From Acholoe squamosa (Eukaryota > Annelida > Polychaeta > Phyllodocida > Polynoidae), in NCBI GenBank assembly GCA_949317995.1, contig OX439049.1, positions 66,081,247 to 66,145,246 on the forward strand: a stretch of DNA of 64,000 bases, read 5' to 3'. The notes under the pieces were generated by a model, which was not told the DNA's origin, did no database searches, and saw nothing but the letters and a program-made list of their open reading frames with translations. Positions within the stretch are counted from its first letter, which is position 1. The number at the start of each line of letters is the position of its first letter. This document shows positions 24,642-36,482 of this stretch, in pieces. Both the position numbers and the translations under genes were made by a program.

Positions 24642-26152
24642 TGTGCATCATGACGCTTGGTGCATCTCTGCATCATGACCCATGGTGCATCTCTGCATCA
24701 TGACCCATGGTGCATCTCTGCATCATGACATATGGTGCATCTCTGCATCATGACCCATGGTGCATCCATGCATCATGACCCTTGGTGCATCTCTGCATCA
24801 TGACCCATGGTGCATCCATGCATCATGACCCTTGGTGCATCTCTGCATCATGACCCATGGTGCATCTCTGCATCATGACCCTTGGTGCATCTCTGCATCA
24901 TGACCCATGGTGCATCTCTGCATCATGACCCTTGGTGCATCCATGCATCATGACCCTTGGTGCATCCATGCATCATGACCCATGGTGCATCCATGCATCA
25001 TGACCCATGGTGCATCTCTGCATCATGACCCATGGTGCATCCATGCATCATGACCCATGGTGCATCCATGCATCATGACCCTTGGTGCATCTCTGCATCA
25101 TGACCCATGGTGCATCTCTGCATCATGACCCATGGTGCATCCATGCATCATGACCCTTGGTGCATCTCTGCATCATGACCCTTGGTGCATCCATGCATCA
25201 TGACCCATGGTGCATCTCTGCATCATGACCCTTGGTGCATCTCTGCATCATGACCCTTGGTGCATCCATGCATCATGACCCTTGGTGCATCCATGCATCA
25301 TGACCCATGGTGCATCCATGCATCATGACCCTTGGTGCATCTCTGCATCATGACCCATGGTGCATCTCTGCATCATGACCCATGGTGCATCCATGCATCA
25401 TGACCCATGGTGCATCCATGCATCATGACCCATGGTGCATCCATGCATCATGACCCTTGGTGCATCTCTGCATCATGACCCTTGGTGCATCCATGCATCA
25501 TGACCCTTGGTGCATCTCTGCATCATGACCCATGGTGCATCCATGCATCATGACCCTTGGTGCATCTCTGCATCATGACCCATGGTGCATCTCTGCATCA
25601 TGACCCATGCTGCATCCATGCATCATGACCCTTGGTGCATCTCTGCATCATGACCCATGGTGCATCTCTGCATCATGACCCATGGTGCATCCATGCATCA
25701 TGACCCATGGTGCATCCATGCATCATGACCCTTGGTGCATCTCTGCATCATGACGCTTGGTGCATCTCTGCATCATGACCCATGGTGCATCTCTGCATCA
25801 TGACCCATGGTGCATCTCTGCATCATGACCCATGGTGCATCTCTGCATCATGACCCTTGGTGCATCTCTGCATCATGACCCTTGGTGCATCTCTGCATCA
25901 TGACCCATGGTGCATCCATGCATCATGACCCATGGTGCATCCATGCATCATGACCCATGGTGCATCTCTGCATCATGACCCATGGTGCATCTCTGCATCA
26001 TGACCCTTGGTGCATCTCTGCATCATGACCCTTGGTGCATCTCTGCATCATGACCCATGGTGCATCCATGCATCATGACCCATGGTGCATCCATGCATCA
26101 TGACCCATGGTGCATCTCTGCATCATGACCCTTGGTGCATCTCTGCATCCCT
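24642..26152. repeat. 25-bp minisatellite, ~60 units
   Basis: The unit is TGCATCTCTGCATCATGACC plus CATGG or CTTGG, with CTCTG or CCATG in the variable middle. TGCATCTCTG at 24661 and at 26111 are exactly 58 x 25 apart, so no net indel has accumulated. It fills most of the intron between WASHC2 E9 and E10. It shares GCATCATGA with the 41-bp satellite. Confidence 0.97.
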
Positions 26153-26357
26153 TTGGTGCATGATGCATGGATGCACCATTGTACATGATTGCAGTGTTAC
26201 TTGGTTTGGGTCCATAACCTTGATATGATATTATGTCAATGTAAATTCAATGATTCCATAACCTTGTTATGCCATATGGTATCATTGTCAATGTAATGCA
26301 ATGACTCCAGTTACCTGTAATGCTGTATGCCAGTCTTTTTTGATGATATATTTGTAG

Positions 26358-26485
26358 ATAAGATTTCTGCTGCGGTGCGGTTAAAACTGAGGGAGAGTTC
26401 ATCACATGACCAGAAGCCAGCAGCTACAAACAGTGACAACAGCAGGGACAGATTTAACGATCCACTCGATGTCATGGAAGATTGA
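26358..26485 (+). CDS. WASHC2 terminal exon E10 and stop codon
   Basis: The acceptor ATATTTGTAG precedes the exon. With the phase-1 base from E9 it reads DKISAAVRLKLRESSSHDQK and ends FNDPLDVMED with TGA at 26483-26485. The DPLD-containing acidic end is in keeping with WASHC2 C termini. Only a short 3' UTR follows before AATAAA. Confidence 0.82.
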
Positions 26486-26600
26486 TTATTGTTGTAGGCT
26501 TTTATAGTAGACATAGATTTTTACAACCTTCTTTTTTTTTTATTAAGGTTTAAAATTGCTTTATTGTCTGATCACAATTTATAAAAATGTGGAGGCAGAC

Positions 26601-26606
26601 AATAAA
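26601..26606 (+). terminator. AATAAA poly(A) signal of WASHC2
   Basis: The hexamer lies 116 bp after the stop codon on the coding strand, which is a sensible 3' UTR length. The cleavage site itself cannot be read from sequence. Confidence 0.6.
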
Positions 26607-26609
26607 ATG

Positions 26610-28358
26610 ACTCCTTATACATTCTTAGAACTCCATAATCAATTTGTCAACACAAAAATGAGATCAAATGAATTTAAAAAAAGTGATGAAATATAACATA
26701 CATGTAAACTATGTACACATGTAAGATAATATTACGTACAAGTATTATCATTATTAAACAAATTTTGAATAAGGGTGTATAATGATCACATTTGACTAAT
26801 AATATAAGAACAGAGATAGCAACATGTAGATGTTAATGAAAGGGATATCCACACTACATATGTTTTTTGGTAAACATATTTTTCTATCAGCCACTGAGGT
26901 TGAGGGAAAGCCACTGTTTGCTTCCTTGTAACTTAGACCTGTCATATAGAAGTGGCTGCTTAGTGTTGTCAATGACCTTATTCATGTAGTCAATTACTCA
27001 GTCAACAGATTAAGATCTGGTAATTTTTTTAAAAAAATATTTCAAAGGCCCTTGATTTTAGGTCAGTAAGAGATAGCAAATGTACCTAATTTGTATAAAG
27101 ATAGAAAACATGAATGTTGTCTGTAGATAAAGAGCTTCTCACCATGTATTCCCATTTACCATGATGACCTTTGATTATTGACTAATCACAGTTCATGTGC
27201 TCTGTTCTGATAATTATGGTATGCCTAGGTCCTTCAACTTGGCCAGTACTTTCTTATCAAACAGCATGTATAAATATGTTCCTTGGGTAAGATCGTAAGG
27301 ACCGGGGTTGAGTCTTATTGATCCTGGATGGGGCGACTGAGGCCACAGTTCTCTGAAGTCTCAGCCAGGGCTCGGCTGATCTGGGTTCTTTGCTGGATTG
27401 TTAAGATAGTGTAAGTATCAGAGGTAATTCAGTTGTATAGAAGGCAATCTGTGGTGGCTGTCAGGTAACTTTTGGTTCCTTTGGCAAGAGATAACACATG
27501 GCTGCAGTAATGGTTACTTAGACTCCGTAGATGGTGTCACTCTTGGTTGCTGGGCAATAAACTTAGAAAACTGAAGTTCCTGGGTTGTGTTCTTCTTCCA
27601 AATATGTGAGACATAGTCGTATATTCGATATACTCATTGGGACCTGGAAGTATAGGCATCTGCTTTAACAAGATTATTATGCTTAACCATTTTTTCAATT
27701 AAGGACTTAAGTATCATTTAACTATTTCGGCAATCCTACATCCATCAGTTTTGATATCCCAGGTGATCATTATATCCCCATGGGTACTTACTATACCACC
27801 ATCTACTGGGAACATTCCCCACACATTTAGATAAATTCAATATAAGCATGTGGGCATATGAATTGAAATTAATATTGCCTCTGAGGTATTCAATAGTTTA
27901 ACAGATATTTGTGGTAATTGTGCTTGTTGCGATATGGTTTGCTGTGGTCCTTGGACTTGGTCAGTACGTTCTTATTATACAGCATATATGAATATATTGT
28001 GGTGGTAAGACCGAGAGGACAGGGAAACGTACCAAAAGCATTACCACACCGAATTTCCAGATGCATAACAGCGTTATGATACCTCTTTGTGCTGATGCCC
28101 AACATTACTGGGATAATTTCACTATCCCAACTAGAACCAAAATTATTAAAGATTATTGACCCTGAAAATGTGCCATGTATTGGAGGAAAAGCCCCATAGG
28201 AGGCTTCCCATACATGGACCCCCTCCTGCAGTGGGGTGGTAGGCCAGGGCAGTGGAGAACTATTTATATAGCTATATCACAGGGTGGTTACCTGTGGGTT
28301 AACATTTTCTACAAACACTTGCAAAGCCACAAACAATTTTTATATAAGGTGAAAGCTT
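26610..28358. other. AT-rich intergenic stretch, no convincing gene
   Basis: No ORF with recognisable protein or consistent splice phases is seen. Two segments, about 27225-27310 and 27935-28030, resemble each other: both have a GTCCTT-ACTTGG-CAGTAC core and an ACAGCAT-TAT-AATAT core. They are a diverged duplication that could be remnants of a minus-strand exon pair or of a repeat. Confidence 0.5.
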
Positions 28359-28359
28359 T

Positions 28360-28418
<59 letters not shown>
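28359..28418. repeat. (TA)n microsatellite
   Basis: About 60 bp of pure alternating TA. It directly abuts the MITE on its right, which suggests either a preferred insertion site or expansion next to the element. Confidence 0.97.
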
Positions 28419-28420
<2 letters not shown>

Positions 28421-28421
28421 A

Positions 28422-28568
28422 CAGGGGCGTAGGAAAAGGGGGGGCCAGGGGGCCTGGGCTCCCCCAATAATGAAGAGGTTCCCTATATAAGCCTATATAA
28501 AAATAAAGCGGGCCCCCCAACCGAGACCCCTGGGCCACCCCAATAAAAATTTGCTTCCTACGCCCCTG
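28422..28568. mobile_element. 147-bp MITE with CAGGGGCG terminal inverted repeats
   Basis: The terminal repeats CAGGGGCGTAGGAA and TTCCTACGCCCCTG are perfect over 14 bp. The interior is GC-rich and partly self-complementary (GGGGGGCC ... GGCCCCCC). CAGGGGCG termini are typical of hAT-superfamily MITEs. No clean 8-bp target duplication can be recognised because both flanks are A/T simple sequence. Confidence 0.8.
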
Positions 28569-28569
28569 T

Positions 28570-29300
28570 TTTCTATTCTTACTATATTTTATAGCTCAGT
28601 TTTGGTTAAATTCTCCTCAAGAGCAAGTATACTGAAATGATGCCAGAGACCTTATCTCATTGGCAAAAATGATTATGATAACCCATTACATCATATAGAA
28701 ACCCCAGGTGACAGGATTTGAAGGGAATATCTGTGAGGGTGGTACAAAAAGTGGCCCATGTGGGAGTACCACTAGTACACTGGATATGGTCCAAATGCAC
28801 ACGAGTGGGGAGTGTGGTAATGCTAGCACTATGTATGAAAGCATAGAGTGAACTCTAGACTATTGATTACTCCCAAACCCCACTCCTCCGTCCATTGAAT
28901 TAATATCAGAGTGCTAACTGATATGGCCTCCACACCAACAGCACTAATCGCTTTCAATGGTGCTCACATTCCAATCTCGCTATCACGGGTGTAGCTTATA
29001 CACAGGGTTTTACAGCACTTTTATGGCATTCCTTTTATGTTATAAATGGATAGGCCTGTTTCTGTGGCACAGTGGTGGATATACAGTTATTCTGAATATC
29101 CTGCTTTGGTCAAGCTGTGGTTGTAACCTTAGACCCCAGCTATAGCGTCATAGTGATAGTCTAGGTTCTAGAAACTAGGTTCTAGAAACAAAGTAAGGCT
29201 CTACCTGGTTTGACCAATTCTATTTCACTGCCCCCCACCACATAAGCTGAAAAGGTGATGAAAAGTCACTTTTTGCAAATCTAATGAAAGTACCAATGTA
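28570..29300. other. Intergenic stretch without recognised features
   Basis: I see no gene, array or mobile-element termini in this 730-bp stretch. It is ordinary AT-rich sequence with a short direct repeat TAGGTTCTAGAAAC near 29162-29190. Confidence 0.6.
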
Positions 29301-29301
29301 G

Positions 29302-29383
29302 TGCAGGTTGTCATGATGCACCAATACAGTGCAGGTTGTCATGATGCACCAATACAGTGCTGCACTGTTTTGGTGCATCATGA
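29302..29383. repeat. Inverted fragment of the 41-bp satellite core
   Basis: TCATGATGCACCAATACAGT occurs here, the exact complement of ACTGTATTGGTGCATCATGA from the satellite at the window start. It is part of a 28-bp unit repeated about twice and then followed by its own inverse (29339-29360 against 29361-29383, 21 of 22 positions), giving a hairpin. Position 29302 is about 17 kb from the end of the main satellite. Confidence 0.88.
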
Positions 29384-29462
29384 TGCCCTTGCTCTGTGTG
29401 TGTGTGAACATGACAGATCCATGATATCACACAGATACGCGCTAGACCACTTGTACAAGAAT

Positions 29463-30432
29463 GTGACCATGACGGGCCCCTGTAGCCTGAACCCACCCTG
29501 CACCCACCTCCATTACTCTTATATACCACCATCATAACGGGTCCCTGTAGCCTGAACCCACCCTGCACCCACCTCCATTACTCTTATATACCACCATCAT
29601 GACGGGCCCCTGTAGCCTGAACCCACCCTGCACCCACCTCCATTACTCTTATATATCAACATCATGACGGGCCCCTGTAGCCTGAACCCACCCTGCACCC
29701 ACCTCCATTACTCTTATATACCAACATCATGAGGGGTCCCTGTAGCCTGAACCCACCCTGCAACCACCCCATTACTCTTATATACTAACATCATAATGGG
29801 CACCTGTAGCTTGAACCTACCCTGCACCCACCTCCATTACTCTTATATACCAACATCATGACGGGCCCCTGTAGCCTGAACCCACCCTGCACCCACCTCC
29901 ATTACTCTTATATACCACCATCATGAGGGGTCCCTGTAGCCTGAACCCACCCTGCACCCACCTTCATTACTCTTATATAACAACATCATGACAAGTCCCT
30001 GTAGCCTGAACCCACCCTGCACCCACCTCCATTACTCTTATATACCGACATCATGAGGGGTCCCTGTAGCCTGAACCCACCCTGCACCCACCTCCATTAC
30101 TCTTATATACCAACATCATGAGGGGTCCCTGTAGCCTGAACCCACCCTGCACCCACCTCCATTACTCTTATATACCAACATCATGACGGGCCCCTGTAGC
30201 CTGAACCCACCCTGCACCCACCTCCATTACTCTTATATACCACCATCATGAGGGGTCCCTGTAGCCTGAACCCACCCTGCACCCACCTTCATTACTCTTA
30301 TATAACAACATCATGACGGGCCCCTGTAGCCTGAACCCACCTTCACACACCTCCATTACTCTTATATATCAACATCATGACGGGCCCCTGTAGCCTGAAA
30401 CCACCCTGCACCCACCTCCATTACTCATTTAT
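29463..30432. repeat. 65-bp minisatellite, left block (~15 units)
   Basis: The 65-bp unit is CATCATGACGGGCCCCTGTA, GCCTGAACCCACCCTGCACC, CACCTCCATTACTCTTATAT, then ACCAC. Successive CATCAT positions, for example 29530 and 29595, are 65 bp apart. Variants include GAGGGGTCCC and GACGGGCCCC. It is interrupted on the right by about 1 kb of unrelated DNA. Confidence 0.95.
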
Positions 30433-30635
30433 ACCACTATTCTGGCACTTCCGGTGGTTTTATATGCGATATATACGTGGTATATTCTGCATATACCACC
30501 CTTGTGCATTTTTGAAATTTTTGGTATATAATTTTTCGGGGTCAAGTTGGACTTAGAATATTTTTGGAGACGCTGGCGGACATAGAAATTTAGCCTCGCC
30601 ATTGTTTCAATGTGAAAAATCATCCAAACTCGTAT

Positions 30636-30695
30636 CAGGATTAAACCCCGCCCGCAGTGGTGGTAGGCGAAGGCCTTAGCCATTGCGCCACACTG
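30636..30695 (-). repeat. tRNA-derived SINE head
   Basis: On the minus strand TGGCGCAATGG (30680-30690) is a perfect A box, followed by CTAAGGCCTTCGCC and a degraded B box GGGGTTTAATCC (30638-30649), where the central CG is lost. It is a tRNA-derived SINE or pseudogene rather than a working tRNA. Confidence 0.6.
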
Positions 30696-31333
30696 AACGG
30701 TGATGAAATCAAATGCGAATATAAATAAGACCTTGACCGGAGAGGTACCGAATGTTCACACTCACTTTTCATATGGAATCCAACCATGACATGTTATAAT
30801 ATTAAAATCTCAAGAAGTATTCGATCCATAGACGAGGAATGCGTGCTAATTTTCTCCATTTTCTTCGATATAAATAAGAATCCATTGATTTTCCCATGGT
30901 AAGCGAGTCGCGGTCCGGCCATTCCCACCCGCCTCCTTGTTCGGCGAAAGTGTGTCAGTGGCCCGGATGTAGATATAGGTCATCCGCTCGCCGTACGAGG
31001 AAGACGCCGAAAATTTCGGACCCGTTTGGAAAATCAATGGATTCTCCTTTACTTTGAATATATTGGACATAATACGTATGGAGGGATCATCTAGACTATC
31101 TAAGGATATGTATGTTTTATTTTGAAGACGTGTCATGGTTGGATTCTATACGAAAAGTGACTGTATACACAGCGGTACCTCTCCCGGCAAGGAACAAAAA
31201 CAATGGCTTCGCGCAGAGCGGACACGGGCCGTGTCGCTGGCACTTACAAAATGTCTTCTCCTGGCTATATTCTTTGGATTTGAGGTAAGAAATTGATACA
31301 AAATGGAGGAAATCGTGGTATAAACCTATTAGT

Positions 31334-31437
31334 TGATGGCTGTCGGGGCCCACGGGCTGTATATGCTGTATATACCCTCGCCGCTTCGCGGCTCAGGTAT
31401 ATACAGCATATACAGCCCGAGGGCCCCGACAGCCATC
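31334..31437. repeat. 42-bp-arm hairpin element
   Basis: The left arm begins GATGGCTGTCGGGGCCC and ends GCTGTATATACC. The right arm is its inverse with a single mismatch in 42 positions. The loop is CTCGCCGCTTCGCGGCTCA. Such high arm identity implies recent insertion or active arm homogenisation. Confidence 0.85.
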
Positions 31438-31449
31438 ATCTATTAGCTT

Positions 31450-33222
31450 AATATACCAACATCATGAGGGGTCCCTGTAGCCTGAACCCACCCTGCACCC
31501 ACCTCTATTACTCTTATATACCAACATCATGACGGGCCCCTGTAGCCTGAACCCACCCTGCACCCACCTCTATTACTCTTATATACCAACATCATGACGG
31601 GCCCCTGTAGCCTGAACCCACCCTGCACCCACCTCCATTACTCTTATATATCAACATCATGACGGGCCCTTGTAGCCTGAACCCACCCTGCACCCACCTC
31701 TATTACTCTTATATACCACCGTCATGACGGGCCCCTGTAGCCTGAACCCACCCTGCACCCACCTCCATTACTCTTATATACCACCATCATGAGGGGTCCC
31801 TGTAGCCTGAACCCACCCTGCTCCCACCTCCATTACTCTTATATACCAACATCATGACGGGCCCCTGTAGCCTGAAACCACCCTGCACCCACCTCCATTA
31901 CTCTTATATACCACCGTCATGACAGGCCCCTGTAGCCTGAACCCACCCTGCACCCACCTCCATTACTCTTATATACCACCATCATGAGGGGCCCCTGTAG
32001 CCTGAACCCACCCTGCACCCACCTCCATTACTCTTATATACCACCATCATGAGGGGCCCCTGTAGCCTGAACCCACCCTGCACCCACCTCCATTACTCTT
32101 ATATACCACCATCATGAGGGGCCCCTGTAGCCTGAACCCACCCTGCACCCACCCCCATTACTCTTATATACCAACATCATGAGGGGTCCCTGTAGCCTGA
32201 ACCCACCCAGCACCCACCTCCATTACTCTAATATATCACCATCATGAGGGGTCCCTCTAGCCTGAAACCACCCTGCACCCACCTCCATTACTCTTATATA
32301 CCAACATCATGACGGGCCCCTGTAGCCTGAACCCACCCTGCACCCACCCCCATTACTCTTATATACCACCATCATGAGGGGTCCCTCTAGCCTGAACCCA
32401 CCCTGCACCCACCTCCATTACTCTTATATACCAACATCATGACGGGCCCCTGTAGCCTGAACCCACCCTGCACCCACCCTATTACTCTTATATACCAACA
32501 TCATGACGGGTCCCTGTAGCCTGAAACCACCCTGCACCCACCCCCATTACTCTCATATACCACCATCATGACGGGCCCCTGTAGCCTGAACCCACCCTGC
32601 ACCCACCTCCATTACTCTTCTATACCACCATCATGAGGGGTCCCTGTAGCCTGAACCCACCCTGCACCCACCTCCATTACTCTTATATATCACCATCATG
32701 ACGGGCCCCTGTAGCCTGAACCCACCCTGCTCCCACCTCCATTACTCTTATATACCACCATCATGAGGGGTCCCTGTAGCCTGAACCCACCCTGCACCCA
32801 CCTCCATTACTCTTATATACCAACATCATGACGGGCCCCTGTAGCCTGAACCCACCCTGCACCCACCCCCATTACTCTTATATACCACCATCATGAGGGG
32901 TCCCTGTAGCCTGAACCCACCCTGCACCCACCTCCATTACTCTTATATACCAACATCATGACGGGCCCCTGTAGCCTGAACCCACCCTGCACCCACCTCC
33001 ATTACTCTTATATACCACCATCATGAGGGGTCCCTGTAGCCTGAACCCACCCTGCTCCCACCTCCATTACTCTTATATACCAACATCATGAGGGGCCCCT
33101 GTAGCCTGAACCCACCCTGCACCCACCCCCATTACTCTTATATACCAACATCATGACGGGCCCCTGTAGCCTGAACCCACCCTGCACCCACCTCCATTAC
33201 TCTTATATACCACCATCATGAG
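31450..33222. repeat. 65-bp minisatellite, right block (~27 units)
   Basis: This is the same 65-bp unit and the same variants (GACGGGCCCC, GAGGGGTCCC, GAGGGGCCCC; CACC or AACATCATG) as the block at 29463-30432, in the same orientation. It was therefore one array before the 1-kb insertion. It ends abruptly at GAGGGGCC before unrelated sequence. Confidence 0.95.
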
Positions 33223-33474
33223 GGGCCTTCTTTCTGCTGCTGGTTCCTCATACAACCAAACAGACAGTAGGTACAGCAGTGTATGGATACAAACATTTAT
33301 AATAATAATGGTGACCTTCAATGAGCGGCCTAATGTTTCCTTCAGTAACTAGATTTATGTTGGGACCTGCTCACATGAGGTGCTCTCACTGCCATGAATA
33401 AGTGTCTTCTGGCAGAGTCTTAGTTTAACAAGTCCATAGATTGTACAGACCATTTTATATACCATTTATATAGC

Positions 33475-33742
33475 ATTAATTTTATATACCATTTTATATA
33501 GCATACAAAAACCTCATTTTATGTAGCATTCAAAAACTTCATTTTATATAGCATACAAAAACTTCATTTTATGTAGCATTCAAAAACTTCATTTCATATA
33601 GCATTCAAAAACTTCATTTTATATAGCATTCAAAAACTTCATTTTATATAGCATTCAAAAACTTCATTTTATATACCATTCAAAAATTTCATTTCATATA
33701 GCGTTCAAAAACTTCATTTCATATACCATTCAAAAACTTCTT
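33475..33742. repeat. 25-bp AT-rich minisatellite, ~10 units
   Basis: The unit ATTTTATATAGCATTCAAAA plus ACTTC recurs with AGCATAC, ACCATTC and ATTTCATA variants. It is shared with no other array in the window and no gene is attached to it. Confidence 0.9.
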
Positions 33743-36187
33743 TAATGCGACATGGCAGTCACATGAACACCAAAGGGTAGTGGTTCGATATCTAATTAAT
33801 CTACTTTGAATCAAAACCAGACTAGGTATCTTGGATCAATGCGATTAGCATGTATTTATTCAGGTATCATTACATGCAGTTTGAGATTGTTATCCATGCA
33901 GCTGTGCAGGTAGCTCATTAAAAGTGGTTTTACCCCGACGGTGGTCAGAGTCTGACTTATTCCTTACCCGGCCTCTATGTAGAGACCCGAGTCAGACAAC
34001 CAGTGCTGCCACCACCCTGCAGCAGCGAGAGATCGAAGCGTGGGGGTGTAACAAACTTCATGTTTGAATGTGAATTTCATGTCCCAGACGTGAAAAACTT
34101 TATGGTTTGCCCCTGAGTGGTAACCGCACCAATCAAACCACCATCTTGACTAAGAGGTTTATGCTATATGACATATTACGAGCCCCTATCAAAGGTTGCA
34201 CTTTTTTATCTCAAATTCTTAGATTAAATTTTTGATTAAATTTAATTCCTAGGATGAACCAAACCACATACATTGAGTCTTTTTCACGTTTATGCTCATA
34301 CTTTTATTGCCACAAAATTTGTTTGATACGTTAAATCCATCTGGAGATATTTTTCAGCTAATCTCGCATTGGCATTACTGGCATACAATCACGTGCAAGA
34401 ACTAAGTCAGTATAATCGCCAAGCTAAGAGGTGGTGTAGAGAGCCCAGTGTGTAACACTAGTCATTTTCCTATTGCTGCCATCTATCAGAACTCTAGTAA
34501 ATTATTTACTGCCTTGTCTCATGAATAAAATCCTCCAGTCTCTAAAATCTAACGGAAATTTTTATATGCAAGTATTCTGATTTATGAGTATTATTTGTAA
34601 GGCTTTCATAATTTTACAGCATCCGTTTATTCTAAACCAATTTCCAACACTGCACCCTCTGTGGGTGCTGCCTTGAGTCCAATTGACTACTGCCAGTGCC
34701 TGCCAAGCTAGTGTTGTGGCCCTACACCACTAAAATCAACATGTTGACATGGCCATTTCTTAAAATTGGCATGGGACATGGCTATGCTACTGACATGTGG
34801 CAGGGCCATGTTTTTAATTTGACATGTGAAATGGGACTTAGTGACAAAAAAATAGAGCATATTACTTATTTTATTAGGGGGTATAAAGGAAAGGGAAGGT
34901 GTCTTTTTTTTTATACATAGAGAGGTCACAAAAAGAAGTTTTTGGGGTATATAAGATGAATGCCTGCCTTTATGGTAGCAGATGTATTACAGATTTTGTC
35001 AGAATAAGTTTACTCAAAATATAGAGTACTGAATTTATAATGAAAATAGGTATTTCACTGGATAGGGCCATGATCTAGACAAAAAAGGGAATCCACATAA
35101 TCATACTAGTACTCTTTTTGGATTAGCTATGCTGATGAAACTGGGAATTGCTTTTGATATGGGACATGTGCATTTCATAAAATCCTATGTATGACATTGG
35201 GACCCCCTATCAAGGGCCCCAGTGTAACCTAAGTGGTGAGCCGGCAGCTTGGGACCTATGCAGCTAATTGTAGCCATAGCCATGTGCTTTGAGGACCGCA
35301 GTCATGTTGACACAGAGGAGAAGGGTCGAGGCGTTCGTGGTATGGCCGAGGGATCAATGCTGATTTGTAAGGCCACCCCCTATTGGTCCTCCCCATGTGG
35401 GCCAATGTTGATCCCCAAGTCAACTTACTACACTTCCAAGCATAGTTAAGGACTGGTACCTAGCCAGACCTAGCTGGGGTGGAAGGGGGTGGAGGGAACA
35501 AGCTAAGGTTGTGTAGTTAGCGTTCGAGGTCAGCCCCACCCACAATGCACTGCATATGGTTAGAAAACTGCTGCCCGAACGCCTCGGGTTACTTTTACCC
35601 ACAGGGGAGAGAGGGTACATGGTCAGTGGCAGACCCTGGACATATACCATGAACAACACAAAGAATCTGGTAGCAGACTAGTTATGCGCCCGTGCATACA
35701 ATACTATATAAGCAGCATATAGGAAAATGTTAGCATTACTAATTTTTAGAATTAATCATTAATGAAGATAAATAAAAGAGGGCCTAAAACTGGCTCTTGA
35801 GCTACAAAAAGGAATTTCGTTCTTTTACTTGACTGAATATTATAAACTGTTGTTTTCATCTACTAGCTAGATTAGATAAAGCATAAAGAAACCAATGTTA
35901 GATAGCTTTTTCAGTAATATTCCATGAGGATTGCTGTTAAGTGCCACAATAATATATCCCCTGTCACATTTATAGTATATATAGATTCCATTGTAGATAT
36001 ACTTTGATGCAGTAATGTCAAGACAAATACAATATTTTTGTAATGACAGTGCATGGAAACAGGGATTAAAATGCACCAGTAGGAATTTTTTCGGTTTTAT
36101 ATCATGGTTGATACATCTGGTCTGGTTAACTCCGTGTCACTCATTCTCATGAAAATAGTCCTCTTATTATCACAGGAAGGATGCTTT
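33743..36187. other. 2.4-kb stretch without a recognised gene
   Basis: Both strands were read. The ORFs (for example 34696-34920 and 35249-35449) have no recognisable domain, codon pattern or splice context. A short imperfect hairpin lies near 33935-33990 (AGTCTGAC with GAGTCAGAC). Nothing else could be supported. Confidence 0.5.
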
Positions 36188-36295
36188 GTCATAACAGATA
36201 TCGTATTTCACTTTGTCATAACAGATATCGTATTTCACTTTGTCATAACAGATATCGTATTTCACTTTGTCATAACAGATAACGTATTTCACTTT
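36188..36295. repeat. 27-bp tandem repeat, four copies
   Basis: GTCATAACAGATATCGTATT followed by TCACTTT is repeated four times, the last copy with AACG in place of ATCG. The in-frame period (9 codons) produces the repetitive ORF at 36104-36415, which I do not consider a gene. It lies just beyond the 3' end of the first PGRP gene. Confidence 0.93.
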
Positions 36296-36482
36296 GAGGT
36301 ATTTTTCCGTATTTTTTTTTCAGAGGCTAATGTATCAAAAATGGGTTGGTATATAGTCATTGAATTTGGAGAATGCATCACCCACATTATCCTTCTGATG
36401 TTTTCAATAGTATAAGACTTCTGGCATCTGTTATGATATTGGGAGCATCTTCATATAGCTCTCACGGCTACACTATACACAT

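Larger units (their letters stand above)
14478..26606 (+). other. WASHC2 (FAM21) gene, 3' portion, ten exons
   Basis: Ten exons on the plus strand form a WASH complex subunit 2 homologue. WASHC2 tethers the WASH actin-nucleating complex to endosomes through retromer-binding LF motifs and binds capping protein near its C terminus. Recognition rests on the E5-E7 junctions. GKLQ-ASLRIDPTTLLPG and the block FDEPVKLIPL ... DRVK ... RRPPTR match, as I remember the family, the conserved FAM21 C-terminal region. Intron phases agree at every junction from E1 to E10 except E3/E4. The 5' part, with the N-terminal WASH-binding head, lies upstream, perhaps beyond the satellite. The introns are loaded with minisatellites. 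The gene runs tail-to-tail with the PGRP genes. Confidence 0.82.
30437..31449. other. ~1-kb insertion splitting the 65-bp array
   Basis: The 65-bp periodicity stops at about 30432 and resumes at about 31450. The insert has a different, CpG-containing composition and includes a minus-strand tRNA-derived SINE head and a near-perfect hairpin at its right end. The minus-strand frame at 30846-31136 shows no recognisable domain and I do not call it a gene. The ends of the insert do not show obvious inverted repeats. Confidence 0.7.

Noticed and set aside
27890-28105. Possible minus-strand exon with a paralogue near 27225-27310
   Set aside because: The two segments are alike but neither has convincing splice boundaries or a recognisable protein. 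Kept only as a diverged duplication.
30846-31353. Minus-strand ORFs of 96 and 78 codons in the CpG-richer insert
   Set aside because: No recognisable domain, no consistent splice sites, and they lie in a composite insertion with a SINE and a hairpin.
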